In this document: in pieces, positions 20,604-20,933 of the stretch
Numbering within the stretch: the stretch's first letter is position 1
Layout: each line of letters begins with the position of its first letter
Assembly: GCA_964499015.1 (NCBI GenBank)
Contig: CAZCJA010000040.1
Location: 1 to 20,933, forward strand
Source: CAZCJA01 sp964499015
GTDB taxonomy: Bacteria; Elusimicrobiota; Elusimicrobia; F11
Direction of reading: 5' to 3'
Length of the DNA: 20,933 nt
Notes under the pieces: generated by a model
Database searches by the model: none
The model's input: the letters and a program-made list of their open reading frames with translations, nothing else
Told to the model about the DNA's origin: nothing
Position numbers and translations under genes: made by a program

Positions 20604-20933
20604 CTATCTCGGCCGAGGCTTATACTCCAAATTCTCAATCTCCGCCTCCCACTTCGATTTTTCCTTCACGGGCACAGGCTTCTCCTCTGCATCCAAAATA
20701 AATCTCTCCATTAAAACCACGCGAACCTTTTGAAATGGCGGCACCGTGATCGAAACATCCGCCCGTTTCCCCTGAAATTCATTCACCTGTTCGGCGCCAG
20801 ACGATAGCGCTCCGCCAACGGCGCTTCCCAAGACCGGGTCGCCGGTTGCTACGCCAGCTACCTGACTCACACCTGAAATCGCACCCAGAGCCGCCGAACT
20901 CAAGAATCGGGTCTCCTTGTATTCTTGAACATT
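20604..20933 (-). CDS. Probable TraB/VirB10-like conjugation protein, C-terminal end only
   Basis: The frame is open to the window edge, so its 5' part is missing; 109 residues are visible. The segment after residue 10 (LSSAALGAISGVSQVAGVA, then a Gly/Ala-rich SAVGGALSSGAEQVNEFQGKRAD and VPPFQKVRVVLMERFIL) resembles the end of TraB/VirB10 proteins, where a Gly/Ala-rich helical stretch and a Y-x-x-K/R-A-x motif are followed by a strand with V-x-V-V-F-x-x-G. VirB10-type proteins bridge the inner and outer membrane in type IV secretion. A TTG at 20903 could be read as a start but lacks support, as the frame continues upstream. The match is by pattern and is only moderately sure. Confidence 0.4.
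   Translation of the reverse strand, partial: NVQEYKETRFLSSAALGAISGVSQVAGVATGDPVLGSAVGGALSSGAEQVNEFQGKRADVSITVPPFQKVRVVLMERFILDAEEKPVPVKEKSKWEAEIENLEYKPRPR

Larger units (their letters stand above)
17380..20933. mobile_element. Left end of a second integrated element, probably an integrative conjugative element (continues past window)
   Basis: Next to the tRNA-Pro 5' end lie an intact tyrosine recombinase, an excisionase-like gene, an AbiE-type toxin-antitoxin pair and, at the window edge, a probable conjugation protein C-terminus. Base composition appears lower in G+C than the blocks to the left. These point to a mobile element using the same tRNA gene. Its far end is not visible, so its size and right attachment site are unknown. 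Confidence 0.65.

Overview
This 20.9 kb window comes from a diderm (Gram-negative-type) bacterium. It encodes a PorV/PorQ-type outer membrane protein carrying an OmpA domain, an Omp85 barrel, and a lipid A modification pathway. The PorV/PorQ-OmpA arrangement and the overall gene style fit a lineage such as Elusimicrobiota, Omnitrophota or the FCB groups better than a proteobacterium, but this assignment is inference. Every gene I can support lies on the minus strand, so transcription runs from high to low coordinates.

Three blocks can be told apart. (1) Positions 1-5484 look like resident chromosome: a PorV/PorQ-OmpA protein (cut by the window edge), a small basic protein, cysN fused to a degenerate cysC domain, cysD, and a secreted two-domain protein of unknown function. 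(2) Positions 5485-17379 look like a genomic island. It is bounded by perfect 50-bp direct repeats of the 3' part of a tRNA-Pro(GGG) gene: a fragment on the left and the complete gene on the right. Inside are arnB, arnC, arnA as two separate genes (formyltransferase, then dehydrogenase/decarboxylase), arnD, an ArnT-like transferase, an OmpR-type response regulator and a PmrB/PhoQ-like histidine kinase, followed by a second ArnT-like transferase and an Omp85-family protein. (3) From 17380 to the window end there is a second integrated element. It has an intact tyrosine recombinase ending 3 bp from the tRNA 5' end, an excisionase-like HTH protein, an AbiEi/AbiEii-type toxin-antitoxin pair with a clear promoter and palindromic operator, a DUF4177-like membrane-anchored small protein, and the C-terminal end of a probable TraB/VirB10-like conjugation protein. 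This suggests an integrative conjugative element.

The most striking signal is a pair of near-identical operators, one before arnB and one before the second arnT. Each has four TTAA cores spaced 10, 11 and 11 bp, followed at the same distance by a -10-like hexamer 6-7 nt before the start codon, with no ribosome binding site. The likely reading is that the island's own two-component system activates two activator-dependent, leaderless transcripts. This would make the island a self-contained, auto-regulated cassette that adds 4-amino-4-deoxy-L-arabinose to the cell surface, a modification known from other bacteria to lower binding of cationic peptides. The flippase genes arnE/arnF and ugd are not in the window, so these steps would need genes elsewhere.
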